The notes under the pieces: model-generated
What the model was told of the DNA's origin: nothing
What the model saw: only the letters and a program-made list of their open reading frames with translations
Database searches by the model: none
In this document: one piece after another, positions 42,879-54,390 of the stretch
Position numbering within the stretch: the stretch's first letter is position 1
How the letters are laid out: each line of letters starts with the position of its first letter
Program-made: the position numbers and the translations under genes
Source of the DNA: Monodelphis domestica
Taxonomy: Eukaryota; Chordata; Mammalia; Didelphimorphia; Didelphidae
NCBI RefSeq assembly: GCF_027887165.1
Contig: NC_077235.1
Span: 10,292,533 to 10,356,532, forward strand
DNA: 64,000 bases
Direction: 5' to 3'

Positions 42879-43029
42879 GGACTGTGTGGACCTCAGTGCT
42901 GGTGAACATCAGTGGGTTCTTTTTGTTTTTTTTTCTTCTTCCTGACTCCTCTAGTCTGCCACCTTACATAGTCACCTCCATGCCTGCGCTCCTCCAAGCT
43001 GATGGCAGTCATGTTGTTGTCTTAGGAAT

Positions 43030-43305
43030 CTTAGTTGTTGTTCAGTTGTTTTTCATTCATGTCCAACTCTTCATGACCATACCACTTGGGGTTTTCTTGG
43101 CAGAGATATTGAAATAGTTTGCCATTTCCTTCTCAGACTCATTTTATAGATGAGGAAACTGAGACAAACTGAGTGAAGTGACTTGGCCAGGGTCACACAG
43201 CTTGTAAGTGTCTGAGATCAGATTTGAACTCATCAAGACGAGTCTTCCTGACTCCAAGCCCAGTGCTCTATTCACCGCAGTGCTACCTAGCTGCCCAGGA
43301 GATAG
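43030..43305 (-). repeat. tRNA-RTE type SINE (MAR1-like)
   Basis: Antisense copy of the same family: 'ttgttgttcagttgtttttc', 'tcatgtccaactcttcatga', 'tttgccatttccttctcaga', 'gtgctacctagctgcc'. Short flanking repeats gtcttagga lie at about 43,019 and 43,307. Confidence 0.85.
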
Positions 43306-43924
43306 TCTTAGGATCCTATAACTGTATCATTGAGCAGGAAGGGACCTTGAGAGATTGGAGGGCTGGACCAAATGGGCTTAAGAACATTTCCATCCTTATT
43401 TTGCAAGTGAGGCAGCTACAGTGCAACAGTTAACTGATTTGCCTGAGATCACATGACTAGTTAGACCAGATCTCTTGTTTGAACCAGAGTGGCTCCCAGA
43501 AACTGTCTAGTGGGGGCTTTTTACCCAGTACCATGCCTTGGATGAAAGTCTTGGTTGCCTGTGGGCTCCCCTTCCCTGTGACCTCCTCAGTCCTCCAGCC
43601 CAAAGCAGCTGCAATCGTTTTTTATGAGCCATCTATGGCCAGAGCTGAGACACTTTTGAGATCAGTTGATCCAAGCCTCTCGCTTTACAGCTGGGGAAAT
43701 AGAGGCCCATGGTAAGTCCTTGGTACGTGTTTGCTAAGGGACAGAGTGACAACTGTGACAGATCCAGGACCTCTTTATCACACTATACCTTGTTTTCCTG
43801 TGATTGTAGGTGTTGATGGGAGAGAGGGAGTGAAGACTATCTGAGGAGCAGAGAAAGTACAAAAGTATATCATTCCTGTTTCTATTCCTCCATACCTCAG
43901 GTCCTGTTTATTTTGTTTTATTTT
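43306..43924. other. Intergenic DNA with MIR-like traces
   Basis: 'gatctcttgtttgaaccaga' and 'tttacagctggggaaataga' hint at one or two worn MIR copies at 43,330-43,790. No gene seen. Confidence 0.45.
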
Positions 43925-44120
43925 AATTTAAAGCCTTATCTTCTGTCTTAGAATTGATACTGTGCATTGTATCCAAGGCAGAAGAGTCATAAGAGCTAGA
44001 TGACTGGGGCTAAGTGACTTGACCAGGGTCATGTAGCTAGGGTATATCTGACGTCACATTTGAACCCAGGACCTCTCCTCTCCAGGCCTGGCTCTCTATC
44101 CATTGCGCCACCTAATGGCC
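43925..44120 (-). repeat. SINE1/WSINE1-like SINE
   Basis: Minus orientation, diverged: 'aaagccttatcttctgtctt', 'aagtgacttgaccagggtca', 'tctatccattgcgccaccta'. Confidence 0.8.
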
Positions 44121-44559
44121 TCATCTGGTCCCATTCTTTGAGATGACTAGAAAAGATCAGAGTATGGAGGCAAGGGGGAAATGTGCTAACACCCTCCAAT
44201 GTTGTGTTCAGGGGATGCCTTCATGAGATTCCCAGCTAGATGCTTCTGGCCAATGTGCTTAATGTGTGTGGCAGAGACATGGTTGGAGAAGGACAGGGAT
44301 GGGCCGAGAGGATCCTGGACCAAAATTCATGAAGCAAAGACTAGGCTCAGCTTCCTTAGCCCAGCTTTCCCTGGGACCACCTACAATGTGACATGAACAG
44401 CCCTGTCTCCAAAGAAAGACTACTTTTCTTTTCTTTCTTTTCTGGCTGTTGTTTTTGCAAGAAATTCAAGTAACATAAAACATAGAAGAAAGGGAAGGCT
44501 ACATCTGGTCTTCAGGAGTTGGTCTGAGACAGGCCTTGCCTCTAGAAGCTTCCTCGATC
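44121..44559. other. Intergenic DNA, no gene seen
   Basis: No recognised repeat or exon. Confidence 0.5.
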
Positions 44560-44900
44560 TTTGTGAGGTGCTTGCGTAGAATAGGGTTTCATTTCTGGGT
44601 TACTGAGTCCAAGTTACAAGGCTGACTATAATGAATCTTTAAACAGGCTCCTCGTTCTCTTTACCAGCCACAGCTATCCATTATGGTTAATAAAACAGTG
44701 CATTAGTAACCCAAGTCTGACCAGTGCTAGGGAATGATTAATTTTGTGGCCCCACGGCACTCCAACAGTTTTTGTTAAGCTCCCATCTGAGGACCTGTCA
44801 GCCAAGAAAGATTGAGGCCTTCCTAGTTAATTACCAGTAGGCTGGTCCATCGGTAGGAGCCCACAGCAAGGGATTAGATATAGGAGGTATTTGAAGACTT
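44560..44900. promoter_or_regulatory. Candidate conserved non-coding element
   Basis: Repeat-free block with TTAATTA at 44,827-44,833, 'aatgattaattttgtgg' near 44,733, 'ttatggttaataaaac' and 'ttaccagccacagctatcca'. Homeodomain-like and bHLH-like motifs cluster. Inference from composition. Confidence 0.3.
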
Positions 44901-45984
44901 TAACAGCTCTGTCCTACTCCTGAGGTTTCCCTGTGACTTTCTAGGCTCTGGTCTTCCATGAACCTCCATGTTCCAGGTTTGGGTGACCCAGGTCACAGCC
45001 ATTTTGGACCATTTGGGTCCCTATCAAAGGTCTTCCCTATGGCAGGGACTCTTCTAGTGTGGGAAGGGCTGGCACATAGAAGAAGGCATTTGCTTTGCTT
45101 GCTTTGATCCCCCCCCCAAGAAAGAACCAGGGTTACTCGTGCCAACTGCAGAGAAGCAAATTTGGGGAGGGAAGACTTCCTCGATATAAGAGCAATCCCC
45201 AAGTGGCACGGGTGGCCTCCTGCCCTGCCCTGCCATGCCCAAACCCCCTCTGGAGGCCATCTAGTCAAGGCTGGACAACCACTCGTCAGGTATGTTCATT
45301 GGGAAATCTTTGTGGGGGAACAAGGGTAGACTAGGTGGAAGCTGGCATCCCTTTCTTCCCTGGGATTCTGTGATTCTCAGAAGGAAGAGAGTTTGCCATT
45401 TTATCAGTAAGTGGAGACACAGTTACAACTGAACCACTTTCAAAGGCGTCCCTGGCCCTCTGAGCCTCAGAGCTGGCCTACACAATCAGCCATTAGGCTC
45501 ATCTAGAGTAGCCGGGAATGAGCTTTCATTTGCCTGTTGCTGCTGTCAAAAGCAGATTCTTTGCATTCATGTAGAGAAGTTCATTTTTTAGCTTTGGCCA
45601 TCTGGCACCCCTTAGAAACAACAGTGTGTTGTCATTTCACTAAAGAAAAGACTCCAGAACGATTAATCACAGGCCCAGAATGGACTGGACCTCCCATGGG
45701 ATATGACGATGCTGGCAGTGGGGGAGACCTGGGAAGAATTGCACTTTGGGAGCGCCAGGGCCCTCCAGGATGCCAGTTCTCACCATAGCCCATCACAGAC
45801 CAGAGTTCTCCACTTAAACAGTTCCTGTTTTCATCACTAGATGGAAACAGAAATGAGACTAGGCCCCTGGAGCTGGGGAGGGGGCTTTGTTAGATTACAT
45901 CCACTAACAGCGGGTGCTGTCCAAGGCTCTGTCCTCCAGGGGCCCTCTTCTCTTTCCCTGGGTGATCTCAGTAGCTGTCATGGG
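44901..45984. other. Intergenic DNA, no gene seen
   Basis: Single-copy-looking; open frames on both strands without a domain. Contains the candidate element at 45,490-45,690. Confidence 0.5.
45490..45690. promoter_or_regulatory. Candidate conserved non-coding element
   Basis: Repeat-free AT-balanced block: 'gagctttcatttgcctgttg', 'gattctttgcattcatgtag' (octamer-like TTTGCAT) and 'gaacgattaatcacaggccc'. Inference from composition. Confidence 0.25.
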
Positions 45985-46110
45985 TTCAGCCATCATCATG
46001 GTACCTCTCTCAGCCCCTCTTCATCTGTAAAATGGAGATAATACTAACAGCCGTCTCACAGTGTTATTGTGACGACCATAACTTGAAGGCACTTTTCACT
46101 TGGCAGCTCT
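45985..46110 (+). repeat. MAR1/MIR-type SINE 3' part
   Basis: 'cccctcttcatctgtaaaat', 'ggagataatactaacagccg' and 'cacagtgttattgtgacgac' match the family's 3' half. Confidence 0.7.
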
Positions 46111-46786
46111 TCCTTAATCATCAGTCTCCCTGCTGGGAAGGCACCATGGATAGGTCAGTCTCGAATTTTCTATCAGATCTACTCCTCAGACCCTGGAAAG
46201 GATTGGTGGTGATGGCGCTATGAAGCACGAATTGTCATCATTGCCAAGCATTTCCTAATTGATCTCTCCCAAATGATTGGTGGGTACCCACAGCCTGCCC
46301 CACTGGCCAGGAAACCTGGGCCTCTCCCAAGACTTCCTGACCCATGGGCCTCCCAGCCTAGGGGAGCTGTACTTCAACTGTATTCAGCTCACTCTCTCCA
46401 AGGAGGAGGGGATTGCATCGATCTCCATGGCCCAAAGCTGTTCATGAGCCCTCTGCTGATCCGGAAGTGTGACAGCTATTTATTTCTCAGGGAAAGGGGG
46501 ACTAAATTAGGCATCTTTATTTTACTCTCCTTGGGTAGAAAAATCCAATGCTATATTGGAACAGGTTAATGGCCCGCTAAGTAGTATTCAGGGCCCTGAA
46601 TTATGGAGGAAGAGAGAAATAGCTGTGAATCTCCTAATATGTGCAGGGAGAGCTGGGGAATCTTTTCTAACTTGGAAGGGAGATTACAGTATTCTATGAG
46701 GGGCTTGTTCAAGTGGGATCAAGGGATTTTCAGGCTAGAATGCCCTTGATCTTCTTTCTTCATTCTTTTGTTCATTCATCCTGTCT
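46111..46786. other. Intergenic DNA, no gene seen
   Basis: No recognised repeat or exon. Confidence 0.5.
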
Positions 46787-47036
46787 TATTTTTATTTCTC
46801 CTTCCTCCTATTTTTTCTTTTGCTTCCTCCTTGCTTCCTTCCTTCCTTCCTTCCTTCCTTCTTCCCTCCCTTCCTCCTTCCTTCCTTCCTTCCTTCCTCC
46901 CTCCCTCCCTCCCTCCTTCCCTCCCTCTCTCCCTCCTTGCTTCCTTGCTTCCTTGCTTCCTTGCTTCCTTGCTTCCTTGCTTCCTTGCTTCCTTCCTTCC
47001 TTCCTTCCTTCCTTCCTTCCTTCCTTCCTTTTTTTT
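46787..47036 (+). repeat. Long polypyrimidine tract, (TTCC)n with (TTGCTTCC)n core
   Basis: About 250 bp almost wholly pyrimidine on the plus strand. Order: (ttcc)n, (cctc/ccct)n, about seven units of the 8-mer ttgcttcc (46,936-46,990), then (ttcc)n again. The lysine/arginine/glutamate and Pro/Ser/Phe frames are artefacts. Confidence 0.95.
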
Positions 47037-47109
47037 CTGCCTTTCCCTTTCATACATACACACATATGTGTGTATATATACATGATAGATTTTAAGGGTT
47101 GGGGAAGTG

Positions 47110-47330
47110 GATCTGGAGAAGAGGGTCTGGGACTTGGCTTGCCATATCAATGGATATACCCCGATCTCTGCAATCAAGCATGCAATTTGATTACCTTGCT
47201 AGCATTTGCTTTGATTGCATGACTAACAGAATTATTAATAGCTATAAAATTATTCAAACCCTTAAACATCCAGCGGCTCTCCTTATCTCAATAGCCTCTC
47301 GCAGTCCCAAATGCCAGGTTGATTAAGAAG
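47110..47330. promoter_or_regulatory. Candidate conserved non-coding element with inverted repeat
   Basis: AT-rich block directly right of the pyrimidine tract. Perfect 9-bp inverted repeat TGCAATCAA (47,169-47,177) and TTGATTGCA (47,211-47,219). It also has 'gcaatttgattacc' and 'gaattattaatagctata'. TGATT/AATCA cores recall PBX/homeodomain sites. Inference from composition. Confidence 0.3.
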
Positions 47331-49269
47331 CTCCACACCGCTTCAGATGCTACCTTTATTTCCCTTTCATTTCCTTCTTTCTGGTTCCCACCCCTGAGCC
47401 CCTCTCCAGCATGGCACCAACAACCAAGAGGCTTCCACCACATCCTCCATAGACTGAATAATTCAGGCCCAGCCCTTCTCCCTTAGCTCCTGGCTAAGTA
47501 AAGCTGGAGAGTTGTTCTTCTCTCTGATTTCTTCCTGCATTACCCTGCCATTGACCCTGGGTGTGTAATTGGAGCTCTTGCTGGGATGTGATGTACAGTA
47601 GTACCAGGATGCCGTGTGGGCCTCAGCAGATGGATCCCTAGAGTACAATGGCTCTCCAGATCTCCCATGCTGGTTGCCCAAATGCCTTCCTGTTTTCACC
47701 GAGTGCCTCGCCCCTGACTCCTTTGTCTCTGCAAGGCCACTGCAGCCACTGCTGCTCTGCTCTGCTCTGCTCCAGCCAGCCATTTCAAGGAAATACAGCT
47801 GGTGCTTTGGGTGGGAGGCTGCAAAGGGCTGGGGGCTCCCATGTGACTCCTGCTGGTCCAGCTCAACTCTTGAGAGGCATTGATTTCAGAAGCTGTCTGT
47901 TGGGTTTTGATTGTTTGGCTGGAGCTGCACTTAAATTGTTGATGGATCTAATTCCGAGTGATCAGCCTGGCTGCTCTCATGGGTACAGCCTCCCAGCAGC
48001 CATGGTTCATTCCCCAAATTCAACTCTGCCCGGTGGGCAGTGGAGGACACTGTGGGCATCGGCACTGCCCCAACCCCCAAGGTGTGCCACGCTCCTGGCT
48101 CCACTTGCTCTCTTTTCTACCATCCCATCGTTAGCATCTGGGCTTTTAACTCACTCCCTCCAAGGCCTGGCCTGCTGTCCCTGGGTAGCTGTTGCGTAGT
48201 ACTGATGTCTCTGTATTCTTCCCTCTTGGCTGCCAGATATACTACCAACTCAGGCGCTTTGAAGAAAGGAAGTTGGGCACCAGGAGCATCCTGGTCCCAG
48301 CTGGAGGAAAGAAACACTGATTAACAAGCCCCCACCCAACCCTGGCTTGTACCACTGGGGGGCTTTCCTGGCCCTCAGACCCAAATGCTGTCCCTGGGGT
48401 TGGTGAGCCATTGTTCCCTTCTCATTCAAATGAGGCACAAGCCGCCCCTGCTGCCCCAACGGCTTTTTTTGGTGGCTTCTGCTCTTTCTGTCTTCTTCTG
48501 GGAGCTCTCCCTTTCAGGCTGGCTCTCCTTTGCCCCAAGGCTTGTCATCCTGAACAGATAGTGTGGCTTGTGCTGTTAGTGGCATGTATGACATGCCTTT
48601 GGTTCTTATACTGCTCACCCAGGTAACATAATGGCAGCTGTCACACAGGTTCCTCTTCATGGTGACAACTTGTCTCTCGCCACCTTCTTAAGTCGAGATT
48701 AGTGGACCCTTGAGTTCCAAGGATCTTGGCGACACCAGTCTATCAGATTGCCCCGAGATTCTGTAGGAGCCAAACCCAGGCTCAGGCTCTTCACTTCTAT
48801 AAACTCTTAAGACAAGCCTTGAAGCAATAGGGAGTCTCGGCAACCCGAGCTTACAAGAGCTTTCTTTGGTCCAAGATGCCTGGAAGATCTTGGCCTACTT
48901 ACCGGATCAGTTCTAGTGATGACGGCCCCTGTATCTGGTAAGATGGGGGTAGAATTTTCCCTTTTCTATCATGGCACCCTGAAGTCTTGAATTCAAAGTT
49001 TACCTTAGAACTATTTACCTTTAAGCTCTCAACATTATTAATTTTTTTTATTTTTCCCAGTATTTCAGTATATTCTGCACTTTTCAATATCTCACAGATG
49101 GGGAAACGGAGGCACAAAATAGGCCAGTTCTAGTTATTCCACTTGTTCCAACTTGATAATTTAAAACCTATTGAATTAGGCCTCAGGAAGCCTTAATGGA
49201 TTCACACATGGTGATCTCTTCTCCACCCCACTCCCCATCCCTCTACTATACGTATCTCTAATAAAGAAT
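47331..49269. other. Intergenic DNA, no gene seen
   Basis: Single-copy-looking, about 1.9 kb, moderately GC-rich at 47,600-48,600. The 183-codon plus-strand frame (47,648-48,199) is Ser/Leu/Pro-rich with no domain or splice context. I do not call it a gene. Confidence 0.5.
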
Positions 49270-50310
49270 GTGGCACTTTAGAAGGGTAGACTGTGCTTCC
49301 AACCAGCTCTTTATCTTTTTTTTAACATGCTGATACAATTTGTAATAATTATTTTCTGATACTTTGTGATTCATGTCATCTCTCTCCCTCCTTCTCCTCC
49401 CTGCTCCCTGAGACAGCAGGTCATGTGATGTAGGATATACATGTGCTATCATACATATGTATTTCCATATTTGTCATGTCATAAAAGAAGACACAAACCA
49501 TTTCTACAACCAAAAAAAGCTCATGAAGGAGATAAATGGTGTGCTTCATGTTGCATTCAGACTCCATTGGTTCCTTCTATGGCGGTGGAGAGCTTTTTTC
49601 ATTGTGAGTCCCTTGGAGTTCTCTTGGATCTTTACATTGCTGTTAATAGTTAAGTTATCCCCAGTTGATCATCATACATTATTGCTGTTACTGTGTCTAA
49701 TGTTCTCCTGGTTCTGCTCATTTCTCTTTGAATCACCTCATATAAGTCTTTCTAGACTTTTTTATGATCACCCTATTTGTCATTTCTTATATTCCATTGC
49801 AACCAGAAACCATGACTTCTACAGCCATTCCCCAATGGATGGATATCCTGCCATTTTCCAGCTCTTTGCCACCACAAAAAGCTGCTATCAGTATCTTTGG
49901 CCAAGTAGGTCTTTTCCCCTGTATCTTTGATTTCTGTAGTATACAAACTAGTAGTGATATTGCTGAATCAAAGGGCATGCACAGTTTGATGACCCTTTAA
50001 GCATGCTTCCAGATTGCTCTCCAGAATGACTGCATAAGTTTCACAACTCCACCAACAATGTATTAGTGTCTCACTTTCCCCACATCTCCAACATTTAGTA
50101 TCATTTTCCTTTTTGGTCATATTAGCCAATCCAATAAATGTGAGGTGATACCTCCGACCAGGTTTCTTATCAAAATTGTTACAGAGGAAGATTGTCTTTG
50201 GGCCTTTCCATGGCTCCTTCAATGCCTTCTCCAGCCTTTCCCCCATTTCTTCTCCATCTTGTTGGCACTTTTCTCTCCCAGTTTCCCAGTACTTCCACAT
50301 TCTCAATGAA
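49270..50310 (-). pseudogene. Marsupial L1 3' fragment with ORF2 C-terminus
   Basis: Antisense L1. The minus-strand frame near 50,160-49,970 reads 'RYHLTFIGLANMTKKENDTK' then 'CWRCGESETLIHCWWSC', the C-terminal cysteine-rich end of L1 ORF2 (family CWRGCGEIGTLLHCWWDC). The left part is 3' UTR ('caaccagctctttatc', 'catatgtatttccatatttg', 'catgaaggagataaatgg') and aligns with 41,304-42,020. Diverged, older than the 41-42.5 kb copy. The right boundary beyond 50,165 is uncertain. Confidence 0.8.
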
Positions 50311-50724
50311 ACTTGACTGCTGGGATCCCTTCACTCAAGGCCTTATGGGGTCCCACTGGGACCACTGTAAATGGATGAATAATCAAGGAATTGCTGCCAA
50401 CATGTGCTTCTCAGGGACTCTGTTGGCTCTAGTCCAATGGAAATAGCTTTAAAGCATATCACCTTTGGTGAGTATTTCAGGCAAGTAGAAATGTTTCTGA
50501 TGAGAGGAATGTTTCATTGTTCATCACATCACAGAGAGCCTCCTCCCCTCCAAATCTGGAAGCAGGATAAAGAGCTCTCAGTCTACAGAGTAGGATCCCA
50601 GAGGCCTAGAGCCTAGAAGCCTCACTTGTATCAGGTTGCCACTGCTCTGGGCAGTAGGCATGGCCTGTCTTTCTGCCTAATACCATCTACCGTTTCTGAA
50701 AACTTCCACACTCTATGCTTAAAG
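50311..50724. other. Intergenic DNA, no gene seen
   Basis: No recognised repeat or exon. Confidence 0.5.
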
Positions 50725-50885
50725 GTTGGGAATAATAATCCTAGGTAACATTTGCAGAAAGCTTTAAATATAATATCCTGTTTGAGCCTTCCCACAGCCC
50801 TCTGTGGCAGTTGCCATTATTATATCCATTTTATAGATGAGGAAACTGAGGCTAAGGGAGGTTAAGTGACTTGTCCAGCTCATGA
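50725..50885 (+). repeat. MIR (CORE-SINE)
   Basis: 'gcagaaagctttaaatataa', 'tatccattttatagatgagg', 'aaactgaggctaagggaggt' and 'taagtgacttgtccagctca'. Confidence 0.8.
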
Positions 50886-52009
50886 AGAAAAAGGTTTTCC
50901 ACTCCAGAGAGAGAGAACTGATGAATTCTGAGTATAGATTAAAGCATCATTTTGAAGCTTTCTTTTTCTTCCATTTTTTGGTTACAACATGGCTGCTATG
51001 GAAATATATTTTGCATGACTTTTCCTGCTTAATAGGCATCCAGTAGACTGGAGAGGTTGGAGGGAGAATTCAAAACTTTAGATATAAAACTCAATGTTTA
51101 AAATAAAAAAGAAATGATGAAGAAGAGCATCTTGTCCAGGGTCAGGCAGCTACTATCTGGTGCAGGATGTAGACTTAGATCCATCAAGATGGTTTCTGTA
51201 ATAGAGTATCCAGGGATTCTCTAGCGCCTCCTCCCCTGCCCCCATGAAACTCCTGGCTTATGTTGTCTCATAGAATTATCCTGGTTTGACTCTCAGGCCC
51301 AGCACCCCATACAGTGCTTTGCACATTCAATGCTTCCCGAATTAAATTGTGGCTGAGTTCTCCCAGGTGCTACGTTTGACCTCCTCCCCCTTCCAGCTTT
51401 GCCCTGAAGACCAGCCCGTCCAAAGCTTGGTGGTTCCTTCTTTCTTCTGCAGAGGTCTTGTGTGTCCCCTTGTGTAGAATGGAACACCCTAGAATCCGAG
51501 GCCTCTTGCTCTCATATGTTTCTGGCATGGGCAGATCTTTGGGGAAGGGGCCTCTCGGACCCTAGAGCTACAGTGGAGAAGTGGGTCAGGATCTCTCCCT
51601 GGAGAGCCCCCCAAAGATGCTGCAAGATGTCTGATGGAAGAACTTCCTGGGAGAGAGTGATTGAGAGGGCCAAGGGAGGAGCAGGCTTGTTGTCAGAGGG
51701 CAGGAGAGCTCCCTTTTGCTCCCTTCAGAAAAGTCTCTTCACGTTCATCGCTGATCCTGTCTCCTTTGGCTTCCCTGCCTTCCTTTCCCCTCTGCTGTTG
51801 ACATGGCCATTCATTCTTCAGGGATTCTGGGCATTGCCACACTTGCTGGCCTCCCTGAGATGAGGGACATAACTCCGGGAGGGCTTGGGAATCGAGGGCT
51901 AGCCCTAAGCCTTTGAAGGAGGAAGCATCCCTATGGGCCTCAGAAGGCCGAATGCTGGGCCTCATGGGGAGAGAAGCCCCGGGAAAGGGAGAGTCAGACG
52001 GGCTTTGAA
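50886..52009. other. Intergenic DNA, no gene seen
   Basis: Single-copy-looking. The frames at 51,462-51,863 (plus) and 51,693-52,022 (minus) overlap and have no domain. Confidence 0.5.
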
Positions 52010-52300
52010 AAAAGGAATTCATTCACATTCATTGTGACCAGTGACATGTAGTGACAAATTTCCTCACAAGTTTTCCTGAGGAATATGATCAGACTTCTCT
52101 GAGTGCCTCCCCTCCCGGTGGAGGCAGGCAATTCGACCTGGGTTATCCATGCATCACCAAGGAAAACATTTCCATATTGTTCGTTCCCGTGCTGAAGTAA
52201 TCTTGTCAATGCCAATCCCCCAACAGAAACCCATCGAGACAAATGAAGAATCGCCTGCTTTGATCTGCCTTCTGACACCAACAGCTCTTTCTCTTGGCCA
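52010..52300 (-). repeat. L1 3' UTR fragment, antisense
   Basis: 'tgggttatccatgcatcacc', 'aaggaaaacatttccatatt', 'gcctgctttgatctgccttc' and 'caacagctctttctcttggc' align with the 3' UTR at 41,440-41,620. 5' and 3' ends both lost. Confidence 0.65.
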
Positions 52301-52916
52301 GGAGGCCCTCGGAACTGAGAAGGTGGGCTTCAAGGCACTGTCTGACCATCACACAGCCCAGGACTGCCAGGCAGGCCAGGAGGGGAACCTATTGAACTGG
52401 GGCTACTGATTGAACAGAACCTGGGCTATACTTTCGCTGAAGGGCAGAAGGGCAAGGGGAAGCCCAGTAGTTAGTGCTCTGCTAAGAGAAAGTTGATGGG
52501 AGGGGCACGGAATTGTGAGAGCAGGGCATATCAGGATGAGAACAGCTAAATCGACAGCAGGCACCTATTAAGCTCTCACTGTGTGCCAGGCACTGGGGAT
52601 ACAAGAACAAAACAGTCCCTAGCCTCCAGGAGCTCCCGTTCCACATGGAGTGAGAACTTCGGATACACACAAGAAGGTACCAGGCATAGTTACTTGGGGT
52701 AGACTTTCTTCTTCCGTCCAGGAAATGAACCCTCTTTCATAACAAAGGAAAGCCATTCCACATGGGGGTCTTGCTTGGACAGAGTGTGTGGCATTTCATA
52801 CCTGTAGTCCTGGACATTGCTGAGGAAAGGAGGAAGAAGCCGCCTCAGAGCTTTTGGCTGAAGGCCAAAATTGGACTTCATAATTATTAAGCACTTGACA
52901 TTATTTTTGTAGTGTG
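52301..52916. other. Intergenic DNA, MIR-like piece at 52,555-52,680
   Basis: 'gcacctattaagctctcact', 'gtgtgccaggcactggggat' and 'acaagaacaaaacagtccct' mark a MIR/MAR1-like head. The rest is unrecognised. Confidence 0.5.
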
Positions 52917-53025
52917 GTGTGTGTGTGTGTGTCTGTCTGTCTGTCTGTCTGTCTGTGTGTGACAGAGGGAGACAGAGAGACAGGGAGAGAGAGAAAGAGG
53001 GAGAGAGTGGGAGGGAGAAACAGAC
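52917..53025 (+). repeat. Compound (GT)n(CTGT)n(GA)n microsatellite
   Basis: Short gt run, about seven gtct units (52,929-52,955), then a ga-rich purine tract. Confidence 0.95.
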
Positions 53026-53074
53026 TGGCTTCCTGCTTTACTGCATCGCTTCATAATATTTCCTTTTAATGCAA

Positions 53075-53280
53075 AGAGTGCTGAGCTTAAAGTGATTGGT
53101 TCTGGGTTCAAATCTCTATCCTATCACTTGTTACCTTTGTCATTTTGGACAAGTGCTGGATCTTTAAACTAGGCTGTGGTATATGTGGGTGTCCATTTTG
53201 TTTGCTGGAGGAGGGAGCTAGACTAGATGAACTCTGAGGTCCCTTCCAGATTGAATCTTTGAGCCTATGAACCTCATATT
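53075..53280 (+). repeat. MAR1/MIR-type SINE, diverged
   Basis: 'gcaaagagtgctgagcttaa', 'ggttctgggttcaaatctct', 'ttggacaagtgctggatctt', then 'gagctagactagatgaactc' and 'tgaggtcccttccagattg'. Confidence 0.7.
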
Positions 53281-53439
53281 CATCCTTGCTTCTGATTCCT
53301 TTATTTTCTCACTCTCTGGGCTGAAGAAGAGGAAGTTAGTCCCGGTAGGACAGTTTGTAAGTACCTGATCCATACCCCATTCCTCTGCTGTGCTTCTGGG
53401 GCGCCCCTTTATGGGCCTACGAATCAGCATATGGCAGGG

Positions 53440-53440
<1 letters not shown>

Positions 53441-53496
<56 letters not shown>
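53441..53496 (+). repeat. (GT)n microsatellite
   Basis: 56 bp of perfect gt dinucleotide. Confidence 0.95.
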
Positions 53497-53497
<1 letters not shown>

Positions 53498-54279
53498 TGT
53501 TGAATGCTTGCCACAGTGCTGTCCATGGCTGCACAAAGCTTTGGAATCTATTGGGCAGGCCTAGGGTGCCCCCATTCAAGCTCATTGGTCTTCTGATGGT
53601 ACCAAGGAAGCATCATGGGTGGCTGAAATGTCCCCTTCCAGGGCTATGGGAGCTTCGTACCTTTGGCAGGAACAGGGAGAAGCGAGGCCTGGCTCCTGGA
53701 CTCCCAGAATGTTGGGGAGGTGGGGCTAAAGCAAGAAATAAAGGGCTCATAAGAGCAGGTAAGCAGCTCTTGTACTCTTTTAGGTGAAAATTCTACAAAA
53801 ATGGCGGGAGGGTGGCAGCTCCTTTGCCTTGATTACACTGTCACCATCTGGCTGCATTTAGGTAGTTTGTACTTGGAGAGCCCTGGCTCTGCTTGACCCC
53901 AACCAAGGTTGGGGGATTCTAAGGAAGGAAGAAGGGTTCACACAGAAGCAGGATCCCTGGCAAAGGCCAAGGGAATGTGGCAATGCCTCTCTCCCTGACG
54001 CTGACAGGCCCCAAACTGGGCTTTCCACCCATCCGGGCAAATATAGGAGGTGGCCAATCATCTGCCGTGCTGCTGTGCCTCCTCTGGACCACAAAAAATG
54101 AAGGATTTCCTCCTGGGTTGGGTTAACTTGTTGGTCTGAGCTTGACTGGCGAGTGGGAATGGAAGCTGCCTGGTGAGGCCCACACCATGCTGCAGATCCA
54201 TCCACTCTGGACCTCTTGAGAACTCTTACTAGCCAATCTCCCACCTTATTGTCCCCTGTCCGGGCACTGTCCCCCCCCC
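53497..54279. other. Intergenic DNA, no gene seen
   Basis: No recognised repeat or exon. The 128-codon minus-strand frame at 53,858-54,244 has no domain. Confidence 0.5.
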
Positions 54280-54390
54280 CTCCCAGGACAATGTAAGTTT
54301 TGAGAGGGCATGGATGGTCTCATTGTATCCCAAGCACCCAGCACAGTGCCTGGCACATAGTACGGGATTCATGAACAAATAAACACTTTT
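54280..54390 (+). repeat. L2 LINE 3' end
   Basis: 'acaatgtaagttttgagagg', 'gtctcattgtatcccaagca', 'cagtgcctggcacatagtac' and 'aacaaataaac' in L2 terminal order. Confidence 0.65.

Noticed and set aside
47648-48199. 183-codon plus-strand frame
   Set aside because: Ser/Pro/Leu-rich, no signal of selection or domain, no neighbouring exon.
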